From NCBI RefSeq assembly GCF_900182985.1, contig NZ_FXUY01000002.1, forward strand, positions 1,396,001 to 1,460,000: a stretch of 64,000 nucleotides of DNA. The letters run 5' to 3'. Under the pieces are notes generated by a model, which saw only the letters and a program-made list of their open reading frames with translations, searched no databases and had not been told where the DNA came from. The translations under genes and the position numbers were made by a program. The stretch is from Pseudomonas helmanticensis. GTDB taxonomy: Bacteria > Pseudomonadota > Gammaproteobacteria > Pseudomonadales > Pseudomonadaceae. Below are positions 8,381 to 19,161 of the stretch, piece by piece. Numbering within the stretch: the stretch's first letter is position 1; each line of letters begins with the position of its first letter.

Positions 8381-8899
8381 TTACAACGGCATCGTGTAGT
8401 GCAGCGCGTAACTTTCTACGCCGTCGTTATCACTGGCCAGGCCGGCGTTGGAATAGTGCGTTGCCCGGATCCCGACTTCATGCCCGCCATTGAAGCGCAG
8501 ACCAAAACCGAGACGGTCTTCGAACTGGAAAGAACCGCCAATGTTGTTGCTTTCATACTTGGTGTTGGAGAACGCAGCCACACCAATGCCCGCTTCGATA
8601 TACGGCTTGACCGATTGACCGGCAAACTCGTAAACGAATACCGGCGAGAACGACAGGCTGTTGTTGCTGGAGGTCTTGTCACCTTCCCAGTAGGTGTAAG
8701 CACCGCTCCAGTAACCGGTCAGGCGACCAACGTCGCTCTGCAGCCAGCTTTTGTCCCAGTCGAAATTCATCCCCAGGCGGTAGGTCATGGTCGAATCGCT
8801 GGTGGCCCCCACCGCAAATTCAACACCTGCGGCTTGTGCAGTAAAACTTTGCCCCATCAGTGCGGCCGCAATCGCGGCCAAGCAGAATAGTCGCTTCAC
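8381..8899 (-). CDS. pagL: lipid A 3-O-deacylase PagL
   Basis: 172-residue outer-membrane beta-barrel enzyme that removes the 3-O acyl chain from lipid A. A signal peptide ends near AQA-AGVEF (residue 23/24). Amphipathic strands follow, ending in an aromatic-type C-terminus (SYALHYTMPL). The His-x-Ser catalytic pair is seen in RATHYSNAGL and the supporting Glu in GVESYAL. Length matches Pseudomonas PagL. It lies alone, facing the YkgJ gene across a REP pair, with a possible AlgU-type promoter upstream. Confidence 0.92.
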   Translation of the reverse strand: MKRLFCLAAIAAALMGQSFTAQAAGVEFAVGATSDSTMTYRLGMNFDWDKSWLQSDVGRLTGYWSGAYTYWEGDKTSSNNSLSFSPVFVYEFAGQSVKPYIEAGIGVAAFSNTKYESNNIGGSFQFEDRLGFGLRFNGGHEVGIRATHYSNAGLASDNDGVESYALHYTMPL

Positions 8900-8953
8900 T
8901 TTGAAACTTCCTTTTCCGGAACGATCGTTTGGTTTTCTAGATAACTCTTCGCT

Positions 8954-8981
8954 ATAGAAGCTAGCGCCTGCTTAGAAGTTC
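8954..8981 (-). promoter_or_regulatory. possible AlgU (sigma-22) type promoter of pagL
   Basis: On the minus strand GAACTT (8981-8976), a 17-base spacer, then TCTAT (8958-8954). The -35 is a perfect match to the AlgU consensus; the -10 misses one base. The start codon of pagL is about 55 bases downstream. An envelope-stress sigma factor would make sense for a lipid A enzyme. Moderate support only. Confidence 0.4.
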
Positions 8982-9011
8982 AGCTGATTTTTTAGTTATT
9001 TCACATTTTTT

Positions 9012-9803
9012 TTACAAGCTGAATTTTTGCACTTCGTCCGCTGTTTGCCCCAGTAGCGGCAGGATGTTTTTGAAGTACGCAGGATCGGCGCTGGTCCAGA
9101 ATCTGACCGGCTGGTTCGGCCCGTCAGCGAGCAGATCGCGCTCAGCCAGCAGACGCTGAAGTTGCCGCGCTACGGCGGCGCCGGTATCGATCAGGCTGAT
9201 GTCCTCGGGGATCATCGTCTTGAGCATCGGCTTGAGGAAAGGATAATGCGTGCAGCCCAGGATGATCGTGTCGCAACCACTGGCCAACAGTGGCTCGACA
9301 TAACTCTGCAGCAGCGTGCGCAACGCCGCGCTGTGCAGGTCACCGCTTTCAATCAGCTCGACCAGACCGGGGCATGGCTGGGTAATCACCCGCACATCGG
9401 TAGCAAAGCGATCGAGCAACGCGGCGAACTTGGCACTCTGCAATGTGCCGGTGGTAGCGAGCACGCCGACTACACCGCTGCGGGTGGCGGCGGCGGCAGG
9501 CTTGACCGCAGGCTCCATGCCGACAATCGGCCAGTCGGGAAAATCGCGGCGCAGATCGGCGACACCGGCAACGGTCGCGGTATTGCAGGCCAGCACCAAC
9601 GCCTTGGCGCCCTGCTCGCGGAAAAACCCGGCCATCACGCTGCAGCGCTGGCGGATGAATTCCGGGGTTTTCTCACCGTAGGGAATGTGCCCGCAATCGG
9701 CGACATAGAGCAGCGACTCATTGGGCAGCAAGCGCTGGATTTCCGCGAGGACCGACAAGCCGCCGACGCCGGAATCGAATACGCCAATGGGCGCTTCACG
9801 CAT
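9012..9803 (-). CDS. murI: glutamate racemase
   Basis: 263 residues. Converts L-glutamate to D-glutamate for peptidoglycan. The start region reads [19 protein letters not shown], the family N-terminus. The two catalytic cysteines are in ACNTATVAG and [10 protein letters not shown]. An upstream in-frame ATG would add 24 residues lying inside moeB; the ATG at 9803 fits the family. It overlaps the end of moeB by 8 bases, so it is the last gene of the hemA operon. Confidence 0.96.
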   Translation of the reverse strand: MREAPIGVFDSGVGGLSVLAEIQRLLPNESLLYVADCGHIPYGEKTPEFIRQRCSVMAGFFREQGAKALVLACNTATVAGVADLRRDFPDWPIVGMEPAVKPAAAATRSGVVGVLATTGTLQSAKFAALLDRFATDVRVITQPCPGLVELIESGDLHSAALRTLLQSYVEPLLASGCDTIILGCTHYPFLKPMLKTMIPEDISLIDTGAAVARQLQRLLAERDLLADGPNQPVRFWTSADPAYFKNILPLLGQTADEVQKFSL

Positions 9804-10551
9804 GGCGCGGGCCACAGACGCTGCAACCCGGATCGCGCTTGACCCGCAGTTCACGAAAACGCGAACCCAATGCATCGATCAGCAGCAAGCGACCGACCAG
9901 AGGCTCGCCAAAACCGACCAAAACTTTCAACGCTTCCAACGCCTGAAGGCTGCCGACCAGTCCCACCAGCGGCCCGACTACACCGGCCTCGCTGCAAGTC
10001 AGTTCAGCTTCGCTGCCGTGGCCGTACAAGCAGTGATAGCACGGGCTCTCGGTGCGACGCGGGTCGAACACCGACAACTGTCCTTCCAGACGAATCGCTG
10101 CGCCGCTGACCAGTGGCTTTTGCGCAGCCACGCACGCGGCATTGACCGCTTCGCGGGTGGAGAAATTATCGGAACAATCGAGCACCAGATCCACCGCAGT
10201 CACGGCTGCGGCGAGAGAATCCTCGTCCAGCGCCTGACGATGGGCGATCAATTGAATCTCGGGATTGATCGCGGTCAGACGCTTGAGCGCCGAGTCGACC
10301 TTGCTCATGCCGACGCTGTCGGTGTCGTGGATGATCTGGCGTTGCAGGTTGGTCAGGTCGACCGTGTCGAAATCCGCCAGATGCAATTCACCGACACCGG
10401 CCGCTGCCAGGTACAAGGCCACCGGTGCGCCAAGGCCGCCGAGGCCGACGATCAGCACGCGGCTGTCCTTGAGTTTCAACTGGCCATCGATGTCGATGTG
10501 TTGCAGCAGAATCTGCCGGCTATAGCGCAGCAATTCCTGATCATTCAGCAC
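9796..10551 (-). CDS. moeB: molybdopterin-synthase adenylyltransferase
   Basis: 251 residues, usual for MoeB. It activates the C-terminal glycine of MoaD by adenylation in molybdenum cofactor synthesis. The nucleotide-binding motif [20 protein letters not shown] is at about residues 33-52; two CxxC pairs (CYHC near residue 173, CSVC near the C-terminus) form the zinc site. It overlaps prmC by 7 bases and murI by 8. ThiF is a close relative; the CxxC pairs and context favour MoeB. Confidence 0.92.
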   Translation of the reverse strand: MLNDQELLRYSRQILLQHIDIDGQLKLKDSRVLIVGLGGLGAPVALYLAAAGVGELHLADFDTVDLTNLQRQIIHDTDSVGMSKVDSALKRLTAINPEIQLIAHRQALDEDSLAAAVTAVDLVLDCSDNFSTREAVNAACVAAQKPLVSGAAIRLEGQLSVFDPRRTESPCYHCLYGHGSEAELTCSEAGVVGPLVGLVGSLQALEALKVLVGFGEPLVGRLLLIDALGSRFRELRVKRDPGCSVCGPRHA

Positions 10552-11375
10552 GGCAGGCGCCCCAGACTGATGCGTTGATGGCCGCCCAGATCGGTGCGGC
10601 TGTGGACTTCTTCGAAACCGCGCGTCAGCAGCAAGTCACGGACAGCTTCGGCTTGATCATAGCCGTGTTCGAGCATCAACCAGCCAGCGGCCTCCAGATA
10701 CTCCGGCGCTTGGGCGACGATCAAGCGCAGATCATCGAGGCCGTCTTCACCGGCGATCAGTGCGCTGGCTGGTTCGAAGCGCACGTCACCCTCGACCAGA
10801 TGCGGATCGGCGGCGGCAATGTAGGGCGGGTTGCTGATGATCAACTGGAAACGCTGACCTTCCAGCGCGCTGAACCAATGGCTGCTCAGCACCGTGGCGT
10901 TGTTCAGGTGCAGGCGCTGACGATTGCGCTCGGCCAAGGCTACGGCTTCGAGCACACGATCCACCGCCGTGACCTTCCACGCCGGACGTTCGCTGGCCAA
11001 GGCCAATGCAATCGCGCCGCTGCCGGTGCCGAGGTCGAGCACTGTGGCTGGCGTCGCGGGCAGCAATTCCAGCGCCGCTTCCACCAGTAATTCAGTGTCC
11101 GGGCGCGGGATCAGCGTGTGCGGTGCGACTTCCAGATCGAGTTTCCAGAAACCCTGCTGACCGAGAATGTAGGCCACCGGCTCACCGCCACGACGACGTT
11201 GCAGGTATTCGGCAAACGTCAGCGCGGCTTCACTCGGCACGATGCGCTCGGGCCAGGTGTGCAGAAAACTGCGCGACTTGCCCAGCGCAGCGGCAAGAAG
11301 CAATTCAGCGTCCAGGCGAGCGGTGGGCGAGTCCGGCAGTTCGGCGGCGCGCAACAGGCTGGCAATGATGGTCAT
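10545..11375 (-). CDS. prmC: peptide chain release factor N5-glutamine methyltransferase
   Basis: 276 residues. SAM-dependent enzyme that methylates the Gln of the GGQ motif in RF1 and RF2. The SAM motif is VLDLGTGSGAIALALA and the NPPY active-site motif is in IISNPPYIAA. It follows prfA, its substrate gene, with no gap (stop and start adjoin at 11375/11376) and overlaps moeB downstream. Classic gene order. Confidence 0.97.
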   Translation of the reverse strand: MTIIASLLRAAELPDSPTARLDAELLLAAALGKSRSFLHTWPERIVPSEAALTFAEYLQRRRGGEPVAYILGQQGFWKLDLEVAPHTLIPRPDTELLVEAALELLPATPATVLDLGTGSGAIALALASERPAWKVTAVDRVLEAVALAERNRQRLHLNNATVLSSHWFSALEGQRFQLIISNPPYIAAADPHLVEGDVRFEPASALIAGEDGLDDLRLIVAQAPEYLEAAGWLMLEHGYDQAEAVRDLLLTRGFEEVHSRTDLGGHQRISLGRLPC

Positions 11376-12458
11376 TTATTCACCTATCGCTGCGAGTTGG
11401 TCAGCCTGGTATTCGGCCAGCAACGGCTCGATGACCGCTTCAACGCCACCGGCGAGAATTTCATCCAGAGAGTACAGAGTCAGGTTGACGCGATGGTCAG
11501 TGACTCGCCCCTGAGCAAAGTTGTACGTGCGAATGCGCTCGGAACGGTCGCCGGAACCGACGAGCAATTTACGCTCGCTGGCGATGGCATTGGCCGCCGC
11601 TGCGGTTTGCTGATCGTTGAGCTTGGCCGACAACCAGGCCATCGCCCGGGCACGGTTTTTGTGCTGGGATCGCTCTTCCTGACACTCGACGACGGTGCCG
11701 GTCGGAATGTGCGTGATGCGGATCGCCGAGTCAGTGGTGTTGACGTGCTGACCACCGGCCCCGGAGGAGCGGAACGTGTCGACACGCAGATCCGCCGGGT
11801 TGATCTCGATGGCTTCGCGCTCGTCCGGCTCAGGCAACACCGCCACGGTGCAGGCCGAGGTGTGGATACGGCCCTGGGATTCGGTAGCGGGTACACGCTG
11901 TACGCGGTGCGCGCCGGATTCGAATTTCAGCTTGCCGTAAACGTTGTCGCCTTCAATGCGGGCGATGACTTCTTTATAGCCACCGTGTTCGCCTACGTTT
12001 TCCGAGAGGATCTCGACGCGCCAGCCACGGCGCTCGGCATAACGCGAGTACATGCGGAACAGGTCGCCGGAGAAGATCGCCGCCTCATCGCCACCAGTGC
12101 CAGCACGAATTTCGAGGAAGACGTTGCGGCCGTCATTCGGGTCCTTGGGCAGCAGCATGCGTTGCAGGTCGGCTTCCAGAGTGATCAGCAATTCCTTGGC
12201 TTCGCGGACTTCTTCCACGGCCATTTCGCGCATGTCCGGGTCGCTGTCCTTGAGCAACGCCTGCGCGCCTTCGAGATCGCTTTGTACGCCGAGGAGCTTT
12301 TTATAGCCTTGGACGATCGGCTCGAGTTCAGCGTATTCCTTGGAATAACCGCGAAATTTGGCCTGATCGGCAATGACTTCGCCGTCGCCGAGCAGCGCGG
12401 TCAGTTCCTCGAAACGGTCCTGGAGGATGTCCAGCTTATTGAGCAGTGACGCTTTCAT
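11376..12458 (-). CDS. prfA: peptide chain release factor 1
   Basis: 360 residues, standard RF1 length. Recognises UAA and UAG. The codon-recognition tripeptide PAT is in [14 protein letters not shown] and the catalytic GGQ in [15 protein letters not shown]. It overlaps the end of hemA by four bases and is followed directly by prmC. Confidence 0.98.
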   Translation of the reverse strand: MKASLLNKLDILQDRFEELTALLGDGEVIADQAKFRGYSKEYAELEPIVQGYKKLLGVQSDLEGAQALLKDSDPDMREMAVEEVREAKELLITLEADLQRMLLPKDPNDGRNVFLEIRAGTGGDEAAIFSGDLFRMYSRYAERRGWRVEILSENVGEHGGYKEVIARIEGDNVYGKLKFESGAHRVQRVPATESQGRIHTSACTVAVLPEPDEREAIEINPADLRVDTFRSSGAGGQHVNTTDSAIRITHIPTGTVVECQEERSQHKNRARAMAWLSAKLNDQQTAAAANAIASERKLLVGSGDRSERIRTYNFAQGRVTDHRVNLTLYSLDEILAGGVEAVIEPLLAEYQADQLAAIGE

Positions 12459-13741
12459 TGCGGTTTTTTATCCGAAAAGCTATCCGGTGAGCCCTCGAGG
12501 GCAAAGAGTTCCTGGGCCATGGCCAGCGCATCGAGGCGGCCTTCGGCAGAAAGCTTTTTCAGTTGCACGCTCGGGGCATGCAACAGTTTATTGGTCAGGC
12601 CACGGGCCAGTTGCCCGAGCACGTCTTCGGCGTTGCCGCCGTTGGCCAGCAGGCGCAGGGCTTTTTGCAGCTCTTCGTCGCGCAGGCGTTCGCTCTGTTG
12701 ACGATAGGCCTTGAGCACATCGACCGCCGCCAGCTCGCGCAGGCGCACCATGAAATCATCGGCGCCGACCGAGACCATCTCTTCGGCCGCTTGCGCAGCG
12801 CCCTGACGGCTCTTGAGATTTTCGGCAACCACTTCGTGGAGATCGTCGACGCTATACAGGTAAACGTCGTCCAGTTCGCCGACTTCCGGTTCGATATCCC
12901 GGGGAACAGCGATGTCGACCATGAAGATCGGCTTGTGCTTGCGCAACTTCAATGCGCTTTCCACCGCGCCCTTACCGAGAATCGGCAACTGACTGGCGGT
13001 CGAACTGATGACGATGTCGCTGCGCACCAGTTCTGCCGGAATGTCCGACAGCAGCACCGCGTGGGCGCCGAACTGTTCGGCGAGCAGACTGGCGCGCTCC
13101 AGCGTGCGGTTGGCAACGACAATGCGCTTGACGCCCAGCTCGTGCAAATGGCGGGCGACTAAAGTGATGGTCTCGCCGGCGCCGATCAGCAGGGCCTGGC
13201 TGCGTTGCAAATCACTGAAAATCTGTTTCGCCAGGCTGACGGCAGCAAACGCCACGGACACCGGATTTTCACCGATTGCAGTGTCGGTACGCACCTGCTT
13301 GGCGGCATTGAACGTCGCCTGGAACAGTCGCCCCAGCAGCGGACCGATGGTGCCGGCCTCGCGGGCCACGGCGTAGGCCGATTTCATCTGGCCGAGAATC
13401 TGTGGTTCGCCAAGCACCAGCGAGTCGAGCCCGGAGGCGACGCGCATCATGTGACGAACTGCCGCATCATCTTCGTGCACATAAGCACTCGCGCGCAGCT
13501 CATCGAGGCTTAAATGGTGATAGTCGGCCAGCCAGCGCAGCACGATATCGGCAGAAAGCTGATCCTGTTCTATATAAAGCTCACTGCGATTACAGGTCGA
13601 GAGGATCGCAGCTTCGCGGCTGTCGGTCAGTCGGCAGAGCTGCTGCAAGGCTTCCACCAGCTGCTCAGGCGTAAAGGCCACGCGCTCGCGGACGTCTACT
13701 GAAGCAGTCTTGTGGTTGATACCGAGTGCAAGGAAGGCCAT
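12455..13741 (-). CDS. hemA: glutamyl-tRNA reductase
   Basis: 428 residues. Reduces glutamyl-tRNA to glutamate-1-semialdehyde, the first step of C5-pathway tetrapyrrole synthesis. The catalytic cysteine lies in [12 protein letters not shown]; the N-terminus reads [20 protein letters not shown]. The NADPH domain ([17 protein letters not shown]) and C-terminal dimerisation helix follow. First gene of the five-gene minus-strand operon; its promoter must lie in the REP-containing gap shared with the TPR lipoprotein gene. Confidence 0.98.
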   Translation of the reverse strand: MAFLALGINHKTASVDVRERVAFTPEQLVEALQQLCRLTDSREAAILSTCNRSELYIEQDQLSADIVLRWLADYHHLSLDELRASAYVHEDDAAVRHMMRVASGLDSLVLGEPQILGQMKSAYAVAREAGTIGPLLGRLFQATFNAAKQVRTDTAIGENPVSVAFAAVSLAKQIFSDLQRSQALLIGAGETITLVARHLHELGVKRIVVANRTLERASLLAEQFGAHAVLLSDIPAELVRSDIVISSTASQLPILGKGAVESALKLRKHKPIFMVDIAVPRDIEPEVGELDDVYLYSVDDLHEVVAENLKSRQGAAQAAEEMVSVGADDFMVRLRELAAVDVLKAYRQQSERLRDEELQKALRLLANGGNAEDVLGQLARGLTNKLLHAPSVQLKKLSAEGRLDALAMAQELFALEGSPDSFSDKKPQ

Positions 13742-13872
13742 TCAAAGTCGCTGGTGGTGACGTGAAGCCGGCAATTGTCCTACTTCGCCAGATTCAGAAC
13801 AACTATTGGATATCTATCGCCCTTATTGTATGCACCTTGTGCTGCGATCCATTCTCGTTCATGTACACACCA

Positions 13873-14004
13873 CCCCCTGTGAGCTGCCGCAGGCTGCGAT
13901 CTTTTGATTGATCGTTCCCACGCTCGGCGTGGGAATGCAGCCCGGGACGCTCCGCGTCTCAAACAACGTCAAAAGATCGCAGCCTGCGGCAGCTCCCACA
14001 GGGG
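13873..14004 (+). repeat. nested REP element between hemA and the TPR gene
   Basis: The divergent gap 13742-14091 (350 bases) holds the two promoters and this repeat. The outer arms are the GAGCTGCCGCAGGCTGCGAT REP unit in inverted orientation; the left arm has lost two bases of TGTGGGAG. Between the arms sits a second, unrelated REP-like palindrome (CGTTCCCACGCTCGGCGTGG followed by GACGCTCCGCGTC). No gene was found in the gap. Confidence 0.85.
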
Positions 14005-14091
14005 CATCAGCGTAAATTGCCTGAGCGGTTATGTTTGGCCGAAAGCTTGTGTCATGATGATCCGACCGCAGGTTAGTCGTCCTCTTCCTAT

Positions 14092-15816
14092 ATGAATAGA
14101 TCTTCCGCGTTGCTCCTCGCTTTTGTCTTCCTCAGCGGCTGCCAGGCCTTGGCACCCGTTTCGCCGGACGGTACGCCGCCGGTCGAAGACACCACGCCCG
14201 CGCCTGAAAAGCCCAAGGTTTACAGCTCGTTCAGCGAGGAAACCGTTTTCAGTCTGTTGAGCGCCGAACTCGCCGGCCAGCGCAATCGTTTCGACATTGC
14301 GCTGGATAACTACGTGACCCAGGCCATCAACACCCAGGATCCAGGCGTCTCCGAGCGGGCATTCCGTATCGCCGAATATCTGGGCGCCGATCAACCGGCC
14401 CTCGATACCGCGCTGATCTGGGCAAAAAATGCCCCGGACGATCTCGAAGCGCAACGCGCCGCCGCCGTGCAACTGGCGCGTGCCGGGCGTTATGACGACT
14501 CGATGGTCTATATGGAGAAAGTCCTGCAAGGCAAGGGCGACACCCATTTCGACTTCCTCGCGCTGTCGGCCGCCGATACCGATCAGGAAACCCGCAACGG
14601 TCTGATGAAAAGTTTTGACCGGTTGTTGCAGCGTCATCCGAACAACAGTCAGCTGATTTTCGGCAAGGCGCTGCTCCTGCAACAGGACGGCGACAACAAA
14701 GCCGCTTTGACCCTGCTCGAAGACCATCCGCCGGAAGAAGGCGAAATCGCCCCGATCCTGCTGCGCGCGCGTCTGTTGCAAGTGATGAACCGTGGTGACG
14801 AAGCGCTGCCACTGCTGCAGAAAAGCATCAAGAAGTACCCGGACGACAAGCGCCTGCGCCTGACTTACGCGCGCATGCTGGTTGAGCAAGACCGCATGGA
14901 CGATGCCAAGGCCGAGTTCTCCAGCCTCGTTCAGCAGTACCCGGAAGACGACGAACTGCGCTACTCGCTGGCGCTGGTGTGCCTCGAAGCCAAGGCGTGG
15001 GATGAAGCCAAGGGTTATCTGGAAGACTTGATTGCCCGCGAAAGCCACGTCGATTCGGCGCACCTGAACCTCGGTCGCATCGCCGAAGAACGTAATGACC
15101 CGCAAGGCGCCCTCATCGAGTACGCCCAGGTCGGCCCGGGCAACGACTATCTGCCGGCGCAATTGCGTCAGGCCGATATTCTGATGAACAACGGCAAGAC
15201 TGCTGAAGCGCAAAGCAAACTCGCCGCCCAGCGCGACGAGCAGCCAGATTACGCGATTCAGCTGTACCTGATCGAATCGGAAACCCTGTCGGCCAACAAA
15301 CAGGACGACAAGGCCTGGAAAGTCTTGCAGCAAGCCTTGCTGCAATACCCGGACGATCTGAATCTGCTGTACACCCGGGCGATGCTCGCGGAAAAACGCA
15401 ATGACCTGGCGCAGATGGAAAAAGACCTGCGCCTGATCATCAAGCGCGATCCGGACAATGCCATGGCGCTGAACGCTTTGGGCTATACCTTGTCCGACCG
15501 TACGACCCGCTACGCTGAAGCGAAAGCGCTGATCGAACAGGCGCACCAGATCAATCCGGAAGATCCAGCAGTACTCGACAGCCTTGGCTGGGTGAATTAC
15601 CGCATGGGCAATCTGGACGACGCCGAGAAATATCTGCGTCAGGCGCTCGAGCGTTTCCCTGACCACGAAGTCGCCGCGCACCTCGGCGAGGTGTTGTGGA
15701 CCAAGGGCAAGCAGCGTGAAGCCAAACAAATCTGGGGCAAATTCCTCAAGGATCAGCCCGACAGCACCATTCTGCGCAGCACCATCAAGCGCCTGACCGG
15801 ATCCGAGACTCTTTAA
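14092..15816 (+). CDS. TPR-repeat outer-membrane lipoprotein
   Basis: 574 residues. A lipoprotein signal peptide (LLLAFVFLSGCQA, Cys at residue 18) is followed by about ten tetratricopeptide repeats, several of them clear (for example NLDDAEKYLRQALERFPD near residue 506). It is the counterpart of the PA4667-type TPR protein always found before lolB in Pseudomonas. Probably an envelope scaffold or assembly factor; the exact partner is unknown. The ATG at 14092 starts right at the signal peptide. lolB follows after three bases. Confidence 0.92.
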   Translation: MNRSSALLLAFVFLSGCQALAPVSPDGTPPVEDTTPAPEKPKVYSSFSEETVFSLLSAELAGQRNRFDIALDNYVTQAINTQDPGVSERAFRIAEYLGADQPALDTALIWAKNAPDDLEAQRAAAVQLARAGRYDDSMVYMEKVLQGKGDTHFDFLALSAADTDQETRNGLMKSFDRLLQRHPNNSQLIFGKALLLQQDGDNKAALTLLEDHPPEEGEIAPILLRARLLQVMNRGDEALPLLQKSIKKYPDDKRLRLTYARMLVEQDRMDDAKAEFSSLVQQYPEDDELRYSLALVCLEAKAWDEAKGYLEDLIARESHVDSAHLNLGRIAEERNDPQGALIEYAQVGPGNDYLPAQLRQADILMNNGKTAEAQSKLAAQRDEQPDYAIQLYLIESETLSANKQDDKAWKVLQQALLQYPDDLNLLYTRAMLAEKRNDLAQMEKDLRLIIKRDPDNAMALNALGYTLSDRTTRYAEAKALIEQAHQINPEDPAVLDSLGWVNYRMGNLDDAEKYLRQALERFPDHEVAAHLGEVLWTKGKQREAKQIWGKFLKDQPDSTILRSTIKRLTGSETL

Positions 15817-15819
15817 CTC

Positions 15820-16437
15820 ATGTTTTTGCGCCACGTTATCGTTTTCAGCTTCATCGCCTTGCTCGCCGGCTGCTCGGGTTTTGGTACTCGCGAATCGGTC
15901 GAGGGCCACGGCAGCCCGGCTCAATGGGCGGCGAACAAACAGCAACTGAGCGGCCTCGATGGCTGGCAGATCGACGGCAAGATCGGCATCCGCGCGCCGA
16001 AAGATTCCGGTAGCGGCACGTTGTTCTGGCTGCAACGTCAGGATTACTACGACATTCGTTTGTCCGGCCCGCTGGGTCGTGGCGCGGCACGTCTGACCGG
16101 GCGTCCGGGCAAGGTGTCGCTGGAAGTCGCCAACCAGGGTCGCTATGAATCGCAGTCCCCGGAAGCTTTGCTCGAAGAGCAGCTTGGCTGGAAATTGCCG
16201 GTATCGAATCTGGCCTGGTGGGTGCGTGGCCTGCCGGCCCCAGACAGCAAAAGCCGCCTGAATCTGGATGCCGACAGCCGTCTGGCCAGCCTGGAACAGG
16301 ATGGCTGGAAGGTTGAATACACCGCTTACACCGAACAAAACGGTTACTGGCTGCCTGAGCGTATCAAGCTGCACGGCACCGACCTCGACGTGACGCTGGT
16401 GATCAAGACCTGGCAACCGCGCAAGTTGGGGCAATAA
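15820..16437 (+). CDS. lolB: outer-membrane lipoprotein insertion protein LolB
   Basis: 205 residues with a lipoprotein signal ([11 protein letters not shown], Cys at 18). Accepts lipoproteins from LolA and inserts them into the outer membrane. LolB features: [19 protein letters not shown] forming the first strands, and [18 protein letters not shown] near residue 125. Sits between the TPR lipoprotein and ispE with only 3-base gaps, the normal gamma-proteobacterial order. Confidence 0.96.
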   Translation: MFLRHVIVFSFIALLAGCSGFGTRESVEGHGSPAQWAANKQQLSGLDGWQIDGKIGIRAPKDSGSGTLFWLQRQDYYDIRLSGPLGRGAARLTGRPGKVSLEVANQGRYESQSPEALLEEQLGWKLPVSNLAWWVRGLPAPDSKSRLNLDADSRLASLEQDGWKVEYTAYTEQNGYWLPERIKLHGTDLDVTLVIKTWQPRKLGQ

Positions 16438-16440
16438 CGC

Positions 16441-17292
16441 ATGACCGCTGCACGCCTGACCCTGCCCTCGCCGGCCAAACTCAACCTGATGCTGCACATT
16501 CTCGGTCGCCGTGAAGACGGTTATCACGAGTTGCAGACGCTGTTTCAGTTTGTCGACTACGGCGACGAAATCACTTTTGCCGTGCGCGATGACGGCGTGA
16601 TTCAACTGCACACCGAATTTGCCGGCGTGCCGCATGACAGCAACCTGATCGTGCGCGCGGCAAAAATGCTTCAACAACAGTCCGGTTGTACGCTCGGTAT
16701 CGACATCTGGATCGATAAAGTACTGCCCATGGGCGGCGGCATTGGCGGTGGCAGCTCAAATGCGGCGACGACTTTGCTCGGTCTCAATCATTTGTGGCAG
16801 CTGGGTTGGGATGAAGATCGCCTGGCCGCGCTGGGTCTGTCGCTCGGCGCCGACGTACCGGTTTTCGTCCGTGGCCACGCGGCTTTCGCCGAGGGCGTGG
16901 GCGAGAAACTCACCCCGGTGGATCCCGAAGAACCGTGGTATCTGGTGCTCGTACCGCAAGTCTCTGTTAGTACGGCAGAAATTTTTTCCGATCCTTTGTT
17001 GACACGTAACACGCCGCCCATTAAAGTGCGCCCCGTTCCCGAGGGAAACAGTCGAAATGACTGCTTGCCGGTGGTTGCAAGGCGTTATCCAGAAGTACGT
17101 AACGCATTGGATTTGTTAGGTAAATTTACCGAAGCAAAACTCACCGGAACTGGAAGTTGTGTGTTTGGGGGCTTCCCAAGCAAAGCTGAAGCTGATAAAG
17201 TCTCGGCCCTTCTGACAGAGACCCTTACAGGGTTTGTAGCGAAAGGCAGCAACGTTTCGATGTTGCACCGCAAGCTGCAAAGTCTGCTCTAA
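16441..17292 (+). CDS. ispE: 4-diphosphocytidyl-2-C-methyl-D-erythritol kinase
   Basis: 283 residues. GHMP-family kinase of the MEP isoprenoid pathway. It begins [20 protein letters not shown] with the substrate-binding Lys/Asn, and has the ATP loop [20 protein letters not shown] at about residues 97-116. The C-terminal glycine motif [12 protein letters not shown] is present. Codon choice in the last third is slightly more AT-rich than in the neighbours. Confidence 0.97.
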   Translation: MTAARLTLPSPAKLNLMLHILGRREDGYHELQTLFQFVDYGDEITFAVRDDGVIQLHTEFAGVPHDSNLIVRAAKMLQQQSGCTLGIDIWIDKVLPMGGGIGGGSSNAATTLLGLNHLWQLGWDEDRLAALGLSLGADVPVFVRGHAAFAEGVGEKLTPVDPEEPWYLVLVPQVSVSTAEIFSDPLLTRNTPPIKVRPVPEGNSRNDCLPVVARRYPEVRNALDLLGKFTEAKLTGTGSCVFGGFPSKAEADKVSALLTETLTGFVAKGSNVSMLHRKLQSLL

Positions 17293-17328
17293 AGGAACCA
17301 AGTGCTCGGCACTTGATGCAACAGATAC

Positions 17329-17403
17329 AGGGGCGTCGCCAAGCGGTAAGGCAGCAGGTTTTGATCCTGCCATGCGTTGGTTCGAATCCAGCCGCCCCTG
17401 CCA
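17329..17403 (+). tRNA. tRNA-Gln (UUG)
   Basis: 75 bases with an intact cloverleaf: acceptor AGGGGCG pairs with CGCCCCT, anticodon loop TTTTGAT (anticodon TTG), T-loop GGTTCGAATCC, encoded GCCA end. Sits between ispE and prs and is probably cotranscribed with them. Confidence 0.97.
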
Positions 17404-17448
17404 TTTTCTATACTCATCCAGGTTACCCTCAGCCTCTAGGTACTGCGC

Positions 17449-18390
17449 GTGTCCAAGATGATGGTCTTTACGGGGAACGCTAACCCCGATCTGGCTCGGC
17501 GTGTTGTACGTCAGCTGCATATCCCTCTCGGTGACATCTCTGTCGGTAAATTTTCCGACGGCGAAATTACCGCCGAGATCAATGAAAACGTTCGCGGTAA
17601 AGACGTTTTCATTATTCAGCCGACTTGCGCTCCGACCAACGATAACCTGATGGAACTGGTAGTGATGGCTGATGCCTTCCGCCGCTCCTCGGCTACTCGT
17701 ATCACTGCTGTTATTCCTTATTTTGGTTATGCCCGTCAGGATCGCCGTCCGCGTTCCGCACGTGTGGCTATCAGCGCGAAAGTCGTCGCTGACATGCTTA
17801 CCGTAGTCGGCATCGACCGTGTTCTCACGGTTGATCTGCATGCTGACCAGATTCAGGGTTTCTTCGATATTCCGGTAGATAACATCTACGGCTCCCCGGT
17901 TCTGGTGGATGACATTGAAGATCAGCGCTTCGAAAACCTGATGATCGTTTCCCCGGACATTGGTGGCGTCGTGCGTGCACGTGCCGTTGCCAAATCCCTG
18001 GGCGTGGATCTCGGGATCATCGACAAACGCCGTGAGAAAGCCAATCACTCTGAAGTGATGCATATCATCGGTGATGTCGAAGGGCGTACCTGTATTCTGG
18101 TCGATGACATGGTCGATACCGCCGGCACTCTGTGCCACGCGGCGAAGGCCTTGAAAGAGCATGGCGCAGCCAAGGTCTTTGCCTACTGCACACACCCTGT
18201 GCTGTCGGGTCGGGCCATCGAGAATATCGAAAATTCCGTGCTGGACGAGCTGGTGGTGACCAACACCATCCCGCTGTCCGCGGCTGCACAAGCCTGTGCA
18301 CGTATCCGTCAACTGGATATCGCACCGGTTGTTGCCGAAGCGGTTCGCCGCATCAGCAATGAAGAATCGATCAGCGCGATGTTCCGTTAA
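17449..18390 (+). CDS. prs: ribose-phosphate pyrophosphokinase
   Basis: 313 residues with a GTG start ([18 protein letters not shown]). Makes PRPP from ribose 5-phosphate and ATP for nucleotides, His and Trp. The family signature is seen at [20 protein letters not shown] (residues 126-145) and the PRPP loop at [15 protein letters not shown]. Length and start match other Pseudomonas Prs. A strong terminator follows. Confidence 0.98.
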   Translation: MSKMMVFTGNANPDLARRVVRQLHIPLGDISVGKFSDGEITAEINENVRGKDVFIIQPTCAPTNDNLMELVVMADAFRRSSATRITAVIPYFGYARQDRRPRSARVAISAKVVADMLTVVGIDRVLTVDLHADQIQGFFDIPVDNIYGSPVLVDDIEDQRFENLMIVSPDIGGVVRARAVAKSLGVDLGIIDKRREKANHSEVMHIIGDVEGRTCILVDDMVDTAGTLCHAAKALKEHGAAKVFAYCTHPVLSGRAIENIENSVLDELVVTNTIPLSAAAQACARIRQLDIAPVVAEAVRRISNEESISAMFR

Positions 18391-18429
18391 GGGCCCTGCC
18401 CTTCTCGAAATGTCTCGTTGACGAAAAGC

Positions 18430-18467
18430 GCCCCGCCCCGGCATTCCTGCCGGGGCGGGGCTTTTTT
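18430..18467 (+). terminator. Rho-independent terminator after prs
   Basis: A 13-base perfect GC stem (GCCCCGCCCCGGC / GCCGGGGCGGGGC) with a 6-base loop, followed by six T. Separates prs from rplY. Confidence 0.95.
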
Positions 18468-18532
18468 GCCCATACCGTGTTTGGCGCTGGTCGCAAACGC
18501 CACTCCGGTCATGGCTATATTGGAGATACACA

Positions 18533-19135
18533 ATGAACGATTTTACTCTGAATGCTGAAGTGCGTTCCGACCTGGGGAAAGGTGCGAGCCGCCGCCTGCG
18601 TCGTCTCGCAAGCCTGGTTCCAGCTGTAGTTTACGGTGGCGAAAAAGCCCCTGAATCCATCAGCATGCTGGCTAAAGAAGTTGCCAAACTGCTCGAAAAC
18701 GAAGCGGCTTACAGCCACATCATCGAGCTGAACGTTGGCGGCACCAAGCAGAACGTAATCATCAAAGCTCTGCAACGTCACCCGGCTAAAGGCCACGTGC
18801 TGCACGCTGACTTCGTACGCGTTGTCGCTGGCCAGAAACTGACCGCTATCGTTCCTGTGCACTTCATCAACGAAGCTGCTCCAGTGAAGAAAGGCGGCGA
18901 GATTTCGCACGTTGTTGCTGAAATCGAAGTGACCTGCCTGCCGAAAGATCTGCCTGAGTTCATCGAAGTCGATCTGGCTGACGCTGAAATCGGTTCGATC
19001 ATTCACCTGTCGGACCTCAAAGCTCCTAAAGGCGTTGAGTTCGTTGCTCTGGCACACGGCGATGACAAGGCTGTTGCCAACGTCCACGCTCCACGTGTTG
19101 CTCCAGAAGCTACCGAAGAAGGCGCAGCAGAGTAA
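18533..19135 (+). CDS. rplY: 50S ribosomal protein L25, Ctc form
   Basis: 200 residues. The N-terminal 95 residues are L25 (binds 5S r[23 protein letters not shown]) and the C-terminal half is the TL5/CTC beta domain ([20 protein letters not shown]), so it is the long general-stress form. Highly expressed style of codon use. A palindromic intergenic element separates it from pth. Confidence 0.96.
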   Translation: MNDFTLNAEVRSDLGKGASRRLRRLASLVPAVVYGGEKAPESISMLAKEVAKLLENEAAYSHIIELNVGGTKQNVIIKALQRHPAKGHVLHADFVRVVAGQKLTAIVPVHFINEAAPVKKGGEISHVVAEIEVTCLPKDLPEFIEVDLADAEIGSIIHLSDLKAPKGVEFVALAHGDDKAVANVHAPRVAPEATEEGAAE

Positions 19136-19161
19136 TTCACTCTGTCATGCCTGAGTGAGCA

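Noticed and set aside
14029..16677. Open frame of 882 codons on the minus strand
   Set aside because: It is antisense to the TPR lipoprotein, lolB and the start of ispE, all of which are certain. Long antisense frames are normal in GC-rich codon-biased DNA, and its protein has no recognisable domain.
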